Assembly: GCA_016490735.1 (NCBI GenBank)
Contig: JAEMWC010000040.1
Span: 189,501-253,500, forward strand
Origin: Pachyseris speciosa
Taxonomy: Eukaryota; Cnidaria; Anthozoa; Scleractinia; Pachyseridae
DNA: 64,000 nucleotides
Direction: 5' to 3'
Made by a program: the position numbers and the translations under genes. Of this stretch, positions 23,240 to 33,639 are shown in pieces. Below the pieces are notes generated by a model. That model worked only from the letters and a program-made list of their open reading frames with translations, ran no database searches and had not been told where the DNA came from. The first letter of the stretch is position 1, and the number at the start of each line of letters is the position of its first letter.

Positions 23240-23854
23240 TCAAGAGGTAACATTCGCCATACGCAGGGCGGCCGATAAAAGAGCATTTTGCGGCGTATGT
23301 ATATATAATTGATAGCAGCCAGAAGACCACCGTCCTAGGACTTTAATCAGCCAGTCCGACAGGCCGGCAGCGGCCGCTGTAGATGCGGCACCGATGCGAA
23401 AACTATGCCCCTTAAGTGAATTGTGGGGTAAACCCGCCCAGCGAGCTGCATCCCTAAGAAGGGAGACCACCGATTTCCGAGTAAGCAAGTGGCCGGATTG
23501 GAAGGAGAGAAACGGACCCAGAGAACGCGCAAGTAAAGAATATCGGCGAATAGCCTGAACGGCGCAAAGCGGCGAAGGGGAGCGAGCAACTACTAACGTG
23601 TGACCGCGGCGAAACGCGTCTGTTTTGGATGACTTAAGAAAAATTGACATCCGCTGCGGGCAAGCCAGACTGGGTTCAAAAGATACGCAACCAGCAGATA
23701 AGTCAAAGTTGAGACGGTATGTTCTGATACCTTGATATGTGAACTCACGACAACGAAGGAAGGCGAAAAAGGCGAGAGTAAAGGCTGCCCAAATCATGCT
23801 AAAATCCTGTACACTCAACCACTGTCTTAAAATAGGTCTTATGAAAAATAATAC
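23240..23854 (-). pseudogene. Ngaro 2 tyrosine recombinase, C-terminal catalytic part
   Basis: This is the catalytic half of the integrase-like recombinase, separated from its N-terminal half by the PLE. Visible boxes: FAFLRCREFTYQ with the first catalytic arginine, KSSKTDAFRRG with a conserved lysine, GHSFRIGAAS with HxxR, and VLGRWSSGCYQLYIHTPQ with the W/H position and the nucleophilic tyrosine. The reading frame extends right of the methionine at 23818 into IRPILRQWLSVQDFSM, up to the 13-bp target duplication. The catalytic residues look intact, so this half was probably still functional in sequence when the PLE struck. Confidence 0.9.
23842..23854. repeat. Target-site duplication of the PLE, left copy
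   Basis: TGAAAAATAATAC, identical to 27222-27234. Joining the Ngaro sequence across one copy restores a continuous recombinase reading frame (ending VTPGVL on one side, IRPILRQW on the other). Confidence 0.92.
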
Positions 23855-23887
23855 TTCTGATAAAAATCGATTTAGAAAAACATTTCA

Positions 23888-24767
23888 AAAGGAAAATTAA
23901 CGATTAAAACGTTACATGACGTTTCGACGACCTCATGTCATCATTTTCGAATGTGGATACATTAACCTAATTGACACTACATATATACAGAAATAGGTGT
24001 GTATGTGAATGATAAGAATGCGAATAATGAAATAACATCGCGAGAGTCCAGTGTTCACACAAAGAGTTTCGCGCGAATAGAGTCACTTTGGGTGTTTAGC
24101 AAGAGCATTTCAAAAATTAAACACTCTAGTTTGCTCCGGCATTTCTTAAGAATTTTAAAATTCTCACGCAGGTTCGACGGCCTTAAATTATGCTCGTCCT
24201 CGAAGTGTTTCCCGATTACAGAATGTTTATGTTCCTCAACACGCTGATGGAGGTGGCGGCACGTGTAACCGATAGAATTTGTATCACACAAATCACATTT
24301 GAATTCGTAGACTACGCACTGCTGATTCACTAAGGGAGGCTTTAATTCCGTAACTCTTAGCTCGTCAATGATCTTTCTACTGATAAAAATTGGTTGTAGA
24401 TCATGGTTGATCTTTCTTCCGAGGTCACGAAGTCGACTGCGAACCACGTCGGCAGATTTTTGATCTTTGAAAGGGATAGTGATCCGTAGGGGGCTGTCCG
24501 ATGGCGTGTAACTCGGTTCTGGAGGGCGCTGAAAGCTGTTGATAGTTGCGTCGATAAGCTTCTCAGGATATTTCAATTTCAAAAATATCCCTTTCAAGTT
24601 CTTACATTCTTGAGAAAAGAAATCTGGTGTTGATAACAAACGTTTTGCACGATCTAAGATAGTTCTTAAAAGTGATCGTTTATACCTGTTATCAACGTGA
24701 CTTTGGTAGTGTAGAAGAAGCCCTTTGTTGGTCTGTTTTCTGTACACACATGTTTCAAGGCGGTGGT
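23888..24767 (-). repeat. PLE inverted arm, left
   Basis: Inverted match of 26341-27221, about 880 bp with few differences. It includes a short dyad ACATGA...TCATGT near the outer end. Confidence 0.92.
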
Positions 24768-26437
24768 CAGTCTTGATGATTTCGATGCAAGCGATTGTTA
24801 ATGGCTGCCTCCATTGTGAAATTGATGGAGGGATGGGCTTCATTGAGAGTCGTAAGTAAGGCAGTGGCGTGGGATTGTTCACGTACTAAGGCGAGCGTGT
24901 CATCTACGTACCTTTTATAGAAACTCGGAAGCTTGTTCTCGCGTGCGAGTTTTTCCTCAATGGAGCACATGAACGCGTTTGCCATGAGAGGACCCAATGG
25001 TGATCCCATTGTGACGCCGTCAATTTGTTCGTAAAGTTTCCCGTTGAACTGGAAGAGCTGGTCTTTTGTGGCGACGCTCAGTAGCTCAATGAAATCATCT
25101 CTGCTGATGTTAAGGCCATAGGTGTTGTTGAACCAGTTGTCGTTGAACGCCTTATCCGTCAAAATTCTGATCGTTGCCATCGATTTGGTGGTGTTGGATT
25201 TCTTCAGCAAATTGGAAAACATCAGTGATTGTAAACTCATTGATCGACAAAGGTTTCAGCTTTTGATCTAGCCACTTTGCAAGAGCGTAATTGTATGTTC
25301 CAGTTGCAGAGAGGATCGGTCGCATCGCAAGACGGGCCTTATGTGTCTTGGGGAGGCCATAAAGGTGGGCTAGACGGGAACCCTTCTGGCAGACGGAAAT
25401 GGCTATCTCCTTAGGACGAATTCTGCGAACGACTGATTCCAGATATTTTTCTTTCACGAACAGTGGATGGTAATATTTTGGTGGTCTTCCCCTTGTGACG
25501 GGTCTCTGCTGGTCAATTGGTTTGAATTTTGTTTGATCATTGATGGATGCCTCACATAACAATTCAATGTATTCAGCCTTGTTCATAACAACAACTCCTG
25601 GTCCTTTATCCGGTTTGGTGATTACTATGTCGTCACGATTCTTCAGTTGTTGGATCGACCTTACTAATGATTTCGGTGGCTTAGGAGCTTTACGTTCGAT
25701 GTAGTTCAGTGCTATAGAGCGGAGGGTCGCTGACGCTAGTTCTTTTTTATCATCAGAAAGCTTGGGCTCAAGCCTCCAATACGCCTTTTCAAAAGCCGCC
25801 TGAAGTTCGATAGCGGAAACGCGAGGTTGAGGAATGGAAAATTTCAGGCCACGGCAGAGTACCAGCTTGTCGAAGAAAGTGAGATGGTAGGATGAAATGT
25901 TCTGGATGTGTTCTTCAACATCAACATCTCTGTATAGTAACCGTGCAATTTTGGATGAATGGTCTGCTGCCATCCTCTGATAGGTTTTCTTGGTAAAATT
26001 GTCATCGTCCTCAGAATACACAGATAACGGAAAGATGAGCAATACTGACGAATTTCATCGTAGATCTCGCTGATCTGTTTCTTCAGGGCGATGATCTGGT
26101 GTGATTTGCGGCGTAGTTCCTCCAAGATAGCAGATTTTGCAAACTGTTCAGCGGATCGCTTCCATTTTCTGGATTTCGTTTCGTCAATCTTGGCGAACGT
26201 CGGGGTGAGATCGAAGCTTTGGCAAAGCCGAAGGAATTCAATGGCTCCATCGCAGTTGACCTGTTTCGAGCTTAACTTTTCAAGTCGTCTGAATAAGTCA
26301 AGCTCATTGCTTCGTTTTAAACTTCTGATAAAGATCGATTGACCACCGCCTTGAAACATGTGTGTACAGAAAACAGACCAACAAAGGGCTTCTTCTACAC
26401 TACCAAAGTCACGTTGATAACAGGTATAAACGATCAC
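24055..26437 (-). pseudogene. PLE reverse transcriptase / GIY-YIG endonuclease
   Basis: The protein would copy element RNA at a nick made by its own endonuclease. Parts in order: N-terminal region (26340-26040, SNELDLFRRLEKLSSKQ); RT start (26042-25152) with ITKPDKGPGVVVMNKAEY and YGLPKTHKARLAMRPI; RT core (25240-24767) with DGVTMGSPLGPLMANAF and RYVDDTLAL, the catalytic DD; and the GIY-YIG domain (to 24055), CVVYEFKCDLCDTNSIGYTC with RHLHQRVEEHK. Frameshifts lie near 26040, 25180 and 24880. Around 25190 about 30 codons normally holding motif A, with its catalytic Asp, appear to be deleted. The YIG tyrosine reads Ser. Inactive on several counts. Confidence 0.9.
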
Positions 26438-27221
26438 TTTTAAGAACTATCTTAGATCGTGCAAAACGTTTGTCATCAACACCAGATTTCTTTTCTCAAG
26501 AATGTAAGAACTTGAAAGGGATATTTTTGAAATTGAAATATCCTGAGAAGCTTATCGACGCAACTATCAACAGCTTTCAGCGCCCTCCAGAACCGAGTTA
26601 CACGCCATCGGACAGCCCCCTACGGATCACTATCCCTTTCAAAGATCAAAAATCTGCCGACGTGGTTCGCAGTCGACTTCGTGACCTCGGAAGAAAGATC
26701 AACCATGATCTACAACCAATTTTTATCAGTAGAAAGATCATTGACGAGCTAAGAGTTACGGAATTAAAGCCTCCCTTAGTGAATCAGCAGTGCGTAGTCT
26801 ACGAATTCAAATGTGATTTGTGTGATACAAATTCTATCGGTTACACGTGCCGCCACCTCCATCAGCGTGTTGAGGAACATAAACATTCTGTAATCGGGAA
26901 ACACTTCGAGGACGAGCATAATTTAAGGCCGTCAAACCTGCGTGAGAATTTTAAAATTCTTAAGAAATGCCGGAGCAAACTAGAGTGTTTAATTTTTGAA
27001 ATGCTCTTGCTAAACACCCAAAGTGACTCTATTCGCGCGAAACTCTTTGTGTGAACACTGGACTCTCGCGATGTTATTTCATTATTCGCATTCTTATCAT
27101 TCACATACACACCTATTTCTGTATATATGTAGTGTCAATTAGGTTAATGTATCCACATTCGAAAATGATGACATGAGGTCGTCGAAACGTCATGTAACGT
27201 TTTTATCGTTAATTTTCCTTT
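26341..27221 (+). repeat. PLE inverted arm, right
   Basis: Inverted copy of 23888-24767, i.e. the 5'-truncated 3' part of a PLE placed head-to-head upstream of the RT gene. Its outer end adjoins the target duplication directly. Confidence 0.92.
26362..27054 (+). pseudogene. GIY-YIG endonuclease domain in the inverted PLE arm
   Basis: A 230-residue open frame nearly identical to the C-terminus of the minus-strand PLE gene: KCDLCDTNSIGYTC, RHLHQRVEEHKHS and the ending SDSIRAKLFV. It starts inside the arm without its RT, so it is a 5'-truncated copy and not a separate gene. The same Ser in place of the YIG tyrosine is present in both arms, so the substitution predates the copying or was transferred with it. 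Confidence 0.85.
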
Positions 27222-27234
27222 TGAAAAATAATAC
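27222..27234. repeat. Target-site duplication of the PLE, right copy
   Basis: TGAAAAATAATAC, identical to 23842-23854. Confidence 0.92.
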
Positions 27235-27618
27235 CCCTGGGGTAACTGGTTGACGAAGGATACGGGTCTGGCCCTAATGGCGTAATATGCCCCGAAGCAC
27301 CTTCTTCAAAAGCAATTTGCCAACAAGTGGGTCGCCGTACCCACACGTGATATGGAGATTACGTACGGCGGATAAGTAAAGCTGAATATTGCTATGTTTT
27401 ACCTTACGCGCCAAGTAGGCGCGAAAAAAGATCCCCGTACCTTCTGAGGCGGGAAAAAGATCCCCGTTGCTAGAGAATAATCTATTCATTAGGCAGAACT
27501 GAAGAAAGCGTTTCTCCTCAGCGGTATAGGTGCGGTTAGTTGACCATACCAATCCCCAGTTCGCATAATGAAGGACCTCGTCTTTTAAAGGGTCATTAAC
27601 GAAGGCGGGATGGTACAT
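27235..27618 (-). pseudogene. Ngaro 2 tyrosine recombinase, N-terminal part
   Basis: The frame begins inside the RNase H gene and encodes the SAM-like DNA-binding part: NRTYTAEEKRFLQFCLMN, AYLARKVKHSNIQLYLSAV and NLHITCGYGDPLVGKLLLKK. A TAG stop ends it after GILRH at about 27272; the following codons (GQTRILRQPVTPGVL) stay in frame up to the PLE junction. Two independent lesions therefore break this gene: the nonsense codon and the PLE insertion. Confidence 0.88.
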
Positions 27619-28148
27619 GGGGTGCTCTCCGCCTGGCGGGCCATTGCCCTGAAGCGTTGTTCTTGAAAGCGAGAGAGGGAATCAGCAATCTCGTTATGAA
27701 TCTCCGGAAAGTGACAAGCCCTATTGTAAAAATTGAGTTTCATAGAAACAAGAACCAGAAAGCGAAGTAAGTCCATGATACGCGGGACCTTTGAATGGCC
27801 CGAGTTAATAATAGAGACGACTGACTCGTTGTCGCACCAAAATTGAATTCGTTTGCCCAAGATATGGGGGTACCAAATGGCACAGGCAACAACTATGGGA
27901 AGAAGTTCCTGCCATTCGATGCTTATCGCGCATTCACTGCAAAGTTGCATGTGGGGAAGCCAGCGACCCTGAAACCATTTCCCGTTAAAATATCCCCCAT
28001 AACCCTCTAGGGAGGCTTTCCACATGTTTAGGTCTTTAAAGAACTCCTTATTTAATCTTATGTTGTGGAAGCGACTCGGTACCCCTTTAGTTAAATTGAT
28101 CATGCGCATAAGAAAAGGTTCTGCCTGGGACAACCGCTTTATATGCAA
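27585..28148 (-). pseudogene. Ngaro 2 RNase H
   Basis: Conserved parts are GYGGYFNGKWFQGRWLPH, SIEWQELLPIVVACAIW, FWCDNESVVSIINSGHS (CDNE motif) and FPEIHNEIADSLSRFQ. At the N-terminus KDLNMWK runs directly into ASLEGYGGYF, whereas related elements have a longer linker followed by a YTDAS-type motif here. I infer an in-frame deletion that removed the first catalytic Asp. The open frame is otherwise uninterrupted and overlaps the start of the recombinase. Confidence 0.85.
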
Positions 28149-29010
28149 ACTGAAGGGTACCTATGAGAGACTGCAGCTCAACGAGGCGTACGAACCGGCG
28201 CTTGGTAAAGGAGTTCAGCATTTCCCAGATGCGAGTAAGTTTGTCCTCTGGTTGGCGGGCTTCCATGCGGGTGCTGTCAAGCACGATACCCATAAATTCA
28301 AGTTTCTGGGAAGGGCCCAGGGTTTTGGAAGCTACCACCGGGGCTTGAAGGGACATGAACACCCGAAGTAAGGTACTAAAAGTTTGTAAGCATTGTAGCC
28401 GGGTAGGTTCAGCTATGAAAAAATCGTCCAAAATGTGAAGGACGCGTTCCAGTCCGTAATTGTGCTTCAAAATCCACTCGAGGGCATCCGAAAATTGATT
28501 AAACAGGAATGGGGAACTCCTGAGACCAAAGGGGAGATAAAGATCAACATAAAACTGTGATTGCCAATAAATACCCAATAGGTGCCAGTCGTCCGGATGA
28601 ATTGGGATAAGGCGAAAAGCTGATTTTCAGATCGGTTTTAGCCATATAAGCACCCGGACCCAGGGATAACAGGATGCCAATAGCGTCGTCTACCCGGACA
28701 TATTGGAGGGTGTAGGCATCTTTGAAAATGAAGTCGTTGATACTATCCCCCTCAGGGTACGACAGGTGATAGATAGTACGCCATTCCGTAGAATGCTTTT
28801 TGGGAGCCACTCCCAGGGGATGGCACTGGAGCTGGGGTAAAGGGGAAGAGGAGAAAGGCCTCGCTACCCGACCTAGCGAGATTTCCTTATTTAGATTCAT
28901 AGAAACCATCTCGGGGTGCTGCGTGGCCGATAATAGATTGCGCGAGACCCGTTGTTTCTCCGGACCAGTATACCCCACACGGGTGCCATAACGGAAAGAA
29001 TTAATTAAAT
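28087..29010 (-). pseudogene. Ngaro 2 reverse transcriptase
   Basis: The N-terminal half shares an open frame with the upstream Gag-type knuckles: SLGRVARPFSSSPLPQLQ, GVAPKKHSTEWRTIYHLSYP and YVRVDDAIGILLSLGPGAYM, then AKTDL. One extra base in the TTTT run at 28624-28627 shifts the frame; the next frame continues SAFRLIPIHPDDWHLLGIYW, DLYLPFGLRSSPFLFNQF and VLHILDDFFIAEP, with the catalytic DD. Apart from that single indel the domain looks complete, so this is a young copy compared with Ngaro-like element 1. Confidence 0.9.
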
Positions 29011-29824
29011 TAGCACTAAAATTACGGTTTGGATGTTGGGAAAGCTCCCTTGCTAACGTATCTACATTGATAGGGGTGGATACTGAAGGTAAGATGTTCC
29101 TTGCAAGGAGACGCACTCTATCTTTTGCTACGGTCGCGGGAACTGTAACTCTGGCGGCTGTGGGAGCCCCCTTGGAGACACCGGCGGGGCAGTTGAGGAT
29201 GGAGTGGTTGGCTGAACGGCAGCGTCGGTACAGATGTGGGAAGTGGTAGGGACTTGCAGTGCAGCCACTGGCGCGGTTGAACCGGAAACAGACAGCTCCC
29301 TTCGATGGGAGACGGGATGGGTCAGTGGAGGGGCAATCGTTCTGGCTGTGATACGGGATGCAGCAAGTGAGACAATGAGGCTTAGCCAATCCCGAGAAGG
29401 TGACAGTCCACAGTTCTAAATCAACCTCGTCCCAACTTTTGGTAAGGTCATTAGCTGCCCTGCGGCGAAACTGCTCGTCATATGTGACCCACGCCAATCC
29501 CTGGAACTGAGTCTCAGCCCTCCTAATTATTTGTTGGTATTTTAGTAGCTCGGTAGATCACCGGGGATTAGCCGCAACGATGATTAACATGTAGGTAGTG
29601 TACGCGTCTACCCATTTTTTAAAAGTGTCTATGGTGGGCTTGCGTCTACGAACCATAGTCAGCGGGGATAAATGGGAGCCTGGGGACGAATCCTCCATCC
29701 GAAACTGCAACTCAGGAGCCTGGGGCCGAGCAAGCGAATCGAGGAGCAAGGAAGTGAAATCTACGTACTCACCCCGGAGGATTTTATCCTCTAAGTTCCT
29801 ATCCAAGGGACGATGGAGGCCCAA
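29011..29824 (-). pseudogene. Ngaro 2 Gag, central and zinc-binding part
   Basis: Starts with LEDKILRGEYVDFTSLLLDS and TIDTFKKWVDAYTTYMLI, then a TGA stop at about 29558, then in the same frame WVTYDEQFRRRAANDLTKSW. The CCHC knuckle CLTCCIPYHSQNDC follows, then a second Cys/His cluster, CFRFNRASGC with HFPHLYRRC, like CCCH-type Gag fingers. These would package element RNA. It runs on into the RT frame. A frameshift near 29810 separates it from the N-terminal part. Confidence 0.85.
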
Positions 29825-30400
29825 TGGGTGGCAGTTCCTGGTCGACGTGGCTGCACTCCAGTGTACTGCAGCGCTGGGCCCAGGGAAGGCAAATTTCTTG
29901 CATGCAAGTAGCTCTGGAGAGCGCGATACAGTGTAGACCCGACCGTGCTCTCAATGGCGGCGAGCTGGACTGGTGGCAGAGACTGCTGAGGGTGGATATC
30001 GTCCGCCTCCAATAAGTCATCGAAGGCGTCCTTCCCCAAGATGTCGTCGCCCACGTTCTCCGACTCACTGCTGGACGAGTCTGCTTCGGGTTCTGTAGTC
30101 GCCGGAACAAGCGTAGGCAGCGAACGTTTGCTTTTAGCAGGCGCCTTTTTAAGTTGGCTTGGGGTTCCGACCGGCTGTTGTGATGCCATGAGGAGTAATC
30201 GCCGGGTGGAGGGCAGACTTTAGACGTTTGGCCAAGGATGCTTTATTGCCTGTGATGGGAAGATTGAGGGCCTGCAAGCGGAGGCGAAGAACTTCTTCCG
30301 TCAAGGAGGCAAAATCCTCAGAATTGTTTCGGCGGGACTTTTTGACCTTCGAAGACTTCGACAAAGCACTTGGACGAGCCATTAATAAATTCTGAGACAC
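29791..30400 (-). pseudogene. Ngaro 2 Gag, N-terminal part with SAP-like motif
   Basis: A plausible start is the ATG at 30382 (MARPSALSKSSKVKKS), right at the inner edge of repeat A1; another ATG at 30400 lies inside A1. The segment LTEEVLRLRLQALNLP followed by GNKASLAKRLKSAL has the pattern of a SAP domain, a small DNA-binding helix-turn-helix. After a frameshift near 30190 comes a basic, then Ser/Glu/Asp-rich linker (EPEADSSSSESENVGDD). A second shift near 29810 leads to the central Gag part. A SAP motif in Gag could tether the nucleocapsid to chromatin; that role is inference. Confidence 0.75.
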
Positions 30401-30783
30401 GGACTACAGTAACGTAAGCAAAGTTATTAAGCGAATGAGCAGAATGGCTCAAGATATACTTTATATAGCTAGACATACGTCTAAAACTAAGCCAATGGAA
30501 AATAGCGTACCATAGCTTTACAGGAACGCACGTGTTTACAAGGAGACATGAATAGAGGTATTTACCGCTACGTCCTTTCGGAATGAGTGTTAAAAGTTTT
30601 TGAGACATAGGTGCATGATAGAAAGTAATTGACCTTTGAGCAATTTGAAGAGTACATTGTATAATTGAGACAACAAAGAGATAAATGTTGTACAATTCAT
30701 GGCTCGTTGCGTGACATGACAATAACTTAGATCAGAAGCGTCACGCTCCATTAACTGCGATTTACGATGCTCCGTAAATCCTT
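30387..30783 (-). repeat. Ngaro split direct repeat A1
   Basis: Matches A2 (22316-22730) and forms the outer 5' end of the element, probably holding its promoter. Small deletions distinguish it from A2 (for example near 30430 and 30718). Confidence 0.92.
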
Positions 30784-33290
30784 AGTAAAAATTACCTACT
30801 TTCAACATGCTCTTACAAGTTTTCAAATTGTGAGATTATGAGCAAGAGCCAAAATCTCGGAAATCACTAATTGTTAGGATGCGCTCCACACAGTGCGGAA
30901 AAAGTACACCTAGACATCAAAAATCACACCTAGTAAAAACCACCTACTTTCAAAATGCTTTTACAAAGAGTGAAATTATGACCGATAGTGAAAATCACGG
31001 ACATCAGGAACTAATGGCACATACTCCACACCATGGGCACAAGTAGTACTCCAAAAACCACCTACATTCACCATGCTCTTACAAGTTTTCAAATAGTGAG
31101 ATTATGACCGAGAATCAAAATTCCCGAAATCAGGAATTGATGGGAAGTGCTCCACACCTTGCGCACAAGTACTACTCATAACAGCTACTAAAAACCACAT
31201 ACTTTTAACATGCTCTTACAAGTTTTGATGGAGTGAAATTATGAACGAGAGTCAAAATCTCGGTAATGAGGAATTGATGGGATGCGCGTCACACCGTGCA
31301 CACACGAAGTACTCATCACAGCTACTAAACACAAGCTACTTTCAACATGCTCTTCCAAGTTTTCAAAGAGTGAGATTATGACCGAGAGTCAAAATCTCGG
31401 ACATCAGGAATTGATGGGACACGCCCCACACCCGGCTCATAAGTAGTACTAATCACAGCTAGTAAAAACCACTTACTTTTAACATGTTATTACCAGTTTT
31501 CGAAGAGTGAAATTAAGACCGAGAGTCAAAATATCGGTAATCAGGAATTGATGGGACACACTCCACACTGTGCCCACAGGTAATACTCATCACGGCTTGT
31601 ATAAACCAACAACACGCTCTTGGAACTTTTCAAAGAACGAGATTATGACCGAGTGTCAAAATCTCGGAAATCACGAATTGTTAAGATGCGCTGCAGACCG
31701 AGCGAGCAAGTAATACTCACCACACCTAGTAAAAACCAGCTACTTTCAAACTTCCTCTTACAAGATTTCAAGGAGTCAGATTATGACCGAGAGTCAAAAT
31801 CTCGGAAATCAGGAATTGAAGAAGGGCGCTCCACACCAAGCGCACAAGTAGCACTCATCGCTGCTAATAAAACCACCTACTTTCAACATGCACTTAGAAG
31901 CTTTCAAACAGTGAAATTATTACCGAGGGTCTAAATCTCGCAAATAAGGAACTGATTGGACGCGCTCAACACAAGGAGCGCACAAGTACTACTCATCATA
32001 ACTAGTAAAAATCACCTACTTTCAGCATCCTCTTCCCAGTTTTAAAATTGTGAGATTATGACCGAGAGTCAAAATCTCGGAAAACACTAATTGTTCAGAT
32101 GCGCTCCACACAGTGCGCACAAGCAGTACTCATCACAGCTAATAAAAACCACCTACATTCAACATGCTCTTACAAGTTTTCAAAGGGTGAAATTATGATC
32201 GAGATTCAAAATCTCGGAAATGAGGAACTGATGGGAAGCGCTCCACACCGTGCGCACAGGTATTACTCACCAAAGCTAGTAAACACCACCTACTTTCAAC
32301 ATGCTCTTACAAATTTTGCAAGACTGAGATTATAACCGAGAGTCAAAATCTCGGAAATGAGGAACTGTGGGGACGCTCTCAACACCGTGCGGACAAGTAG
32401 TACTCATCACAACCTGTAAAAACCACCTACTTTCAACATGCTCTTACAAGTTTTCAAAGATTAAGATTATGAGCGAGAGTCAAGATCCCGGAATTCAGGA
32501 ATTGATGGGACGCCCTCCACACCGTGCGCACAAGTACTACTCATCACAGCCAGCATAAACCACGTCCTTTCAACATGCTCTTACAAGTTTTCAAAGAGTG
32601 AGATTATGACCGAGTCAAAATCTTGCAAATAAAAATTGTTGGGACGCGCTCCAGATTGTGCGCACAAGTAGTACTAATCATAGCTACTAAAACCCACCTA
32701 CCTTAAATATGCTCTTCCAATTTTCCAAAGAGTAAAATTATGACCAAGAGTCAAAATCTCGGTAATGAGAAATTGATGGGACGCGCTTCACACAGTGCCC
32801 ACAAGTAGTACTCATCACAGGTACAAAAAACCAGCAACTTTCAACATGCTATTCCAAGTTTTGAAAGAGTGAGATTATGACCGAGAGCCAAACTCTCGGT
32901 AATGAGAAATTCATGGGACGCACTCCACAGCTTGCGCAGACGTATTACTCATCACAGTGAGTAAGAACCAGCTACTTTCAAACGTCCTCTTAGAAGATTT
33001 CAAAGAGTGGGATTATGACCGAGATTCAAAGTCTCGGAAATCAGGAATTGATTGGACGCGCTCCACAACATGCGCGCAAGTAGTACTCATCACAGCTAGT
33101 AAAAATCACATACTTGAACAAGCTCTTACAAGTTTTCTTTACAAGTTTTTCTTTTACAAGTTTTTCACTTACAAGTTTTCAACCGAGAGTCAAAATCACG
33201 AAAATCACGAACTGTTGGGATGCACACCACACAGTGCGCACAGGTAGTACTCATCACACTTAGTAAAAACCAACTACTTCCAACATGCTC
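30784..33290 (+). repeat. 137-bp satellite array, subfamily A, segment 2
   Basis: Resumes in phase with the monomer interrupted at 21967. It contains a run of four TTACAAGTTTTTC-like units at 33126-33182. Ends at an orientation switch. Confidence 0.96.
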
Positions 33291-33639
33291 GAGATTTTGA
33301 CTCTCGCTCATAATCTTAATCTTTGTAAACTTGTAAGAGCATTTTGAAAGTAGATGGCTTTTACAAGTTGTGATGAGTACTACTTCTGCGCATGGTGTGG
33401 GGAGCGTCCCAACAGTTCCTCATTTCCGAGATTTTGACTCTCCGTTATAATCTCACTCTTTCAAAACTTGAAAGAGCATGTTGAAAGTAGCTGCTTTTTA
33501 CTAGCTTTGGTGAGTAATACCTGTGCGCACGGTGTGGAGCGCTTCCCATCAGTTCCTCATTTCCGAGATTTTGTATCTCGATCATAATTTCACTCTTTGA
33601 AAACTTGTAAGAGCATGTTGAACGTAGGTGGTTTTTATG
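33291..33639 (-). repeat. Inverted satellite patch, copy of 32142-32488
   Basis: About 350 bp (2.5 monomers) in the opposite orientation to its surroundings. Its reverse complement shares private variants with 32142-32488, including GATCGAGAT-CAAAATCTCG, GAGGAACTGATGGGAAGCGC and GGTATTACTCACCAAAGC. It is thus a local inverted duplication about 0.8 kb from its source. Confidence 0.9.

Larger units (their letters stand above)
23855..27221 (-). mobile_element. Penelope-like element (PLE) with inverted terminal arms
   Basis: It encodes, on the minus strand, an RT with a C-terminal GIY-YIG endonuclease, the hallmark of PLEs. About 880 bp at the left (23888-24767), covering the endonuclease region and 3' end, is repeated in inverted orientation at the right (26341-27221). 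A 33-bp extension (23855-23887) beyond the left arm ends in a sequence like the start of the RT unit (AATCGAT-TTTATCAGAA near 26325), as expected if elements are copied from tandem units. PLEs are known for such pseudo-LTRs, inverted truncated copies and a short extension. The 13-bp duplication brackets it exactly. Confidence 0.93.
21968..30783 (-). mobile_element. Ngaro retroelement 2 with split direct repeats, inserted in satellite
   Basis: Read on the minus strand the order is A1 (30783-30387), gag, RT, RNase H, tyrosine recombinase, B1 (23156-22731), A2 (22730-22316), B2 (22258-21968). The A1-genes-B1-A2-B2 layout is the split direct repeat structure known for Ngaro and related YR retroelements. 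The A2/B1 junction fits a circular intermediate. Left flank is satellite ending CACAGCT, right flank resumes with AGTAAAAA; joined, these restore a normal monomer, so no target bases were duplicated, as expected for recombinase-mediated integration. Its recombinase gene is split by a later PLE insertion. All genes carry at least one break. Confidence 0.92.

Noticed and set aside
27171..27200. Hammerhead ribozyme in the outer end of the large PLE arms
   Set aside because: There is an ACATGA...TCATGT dyad around GTCGTCGAAAC, but no arrangement gives CUGANGA plus a paired stem II. Kept only as a hairpin.
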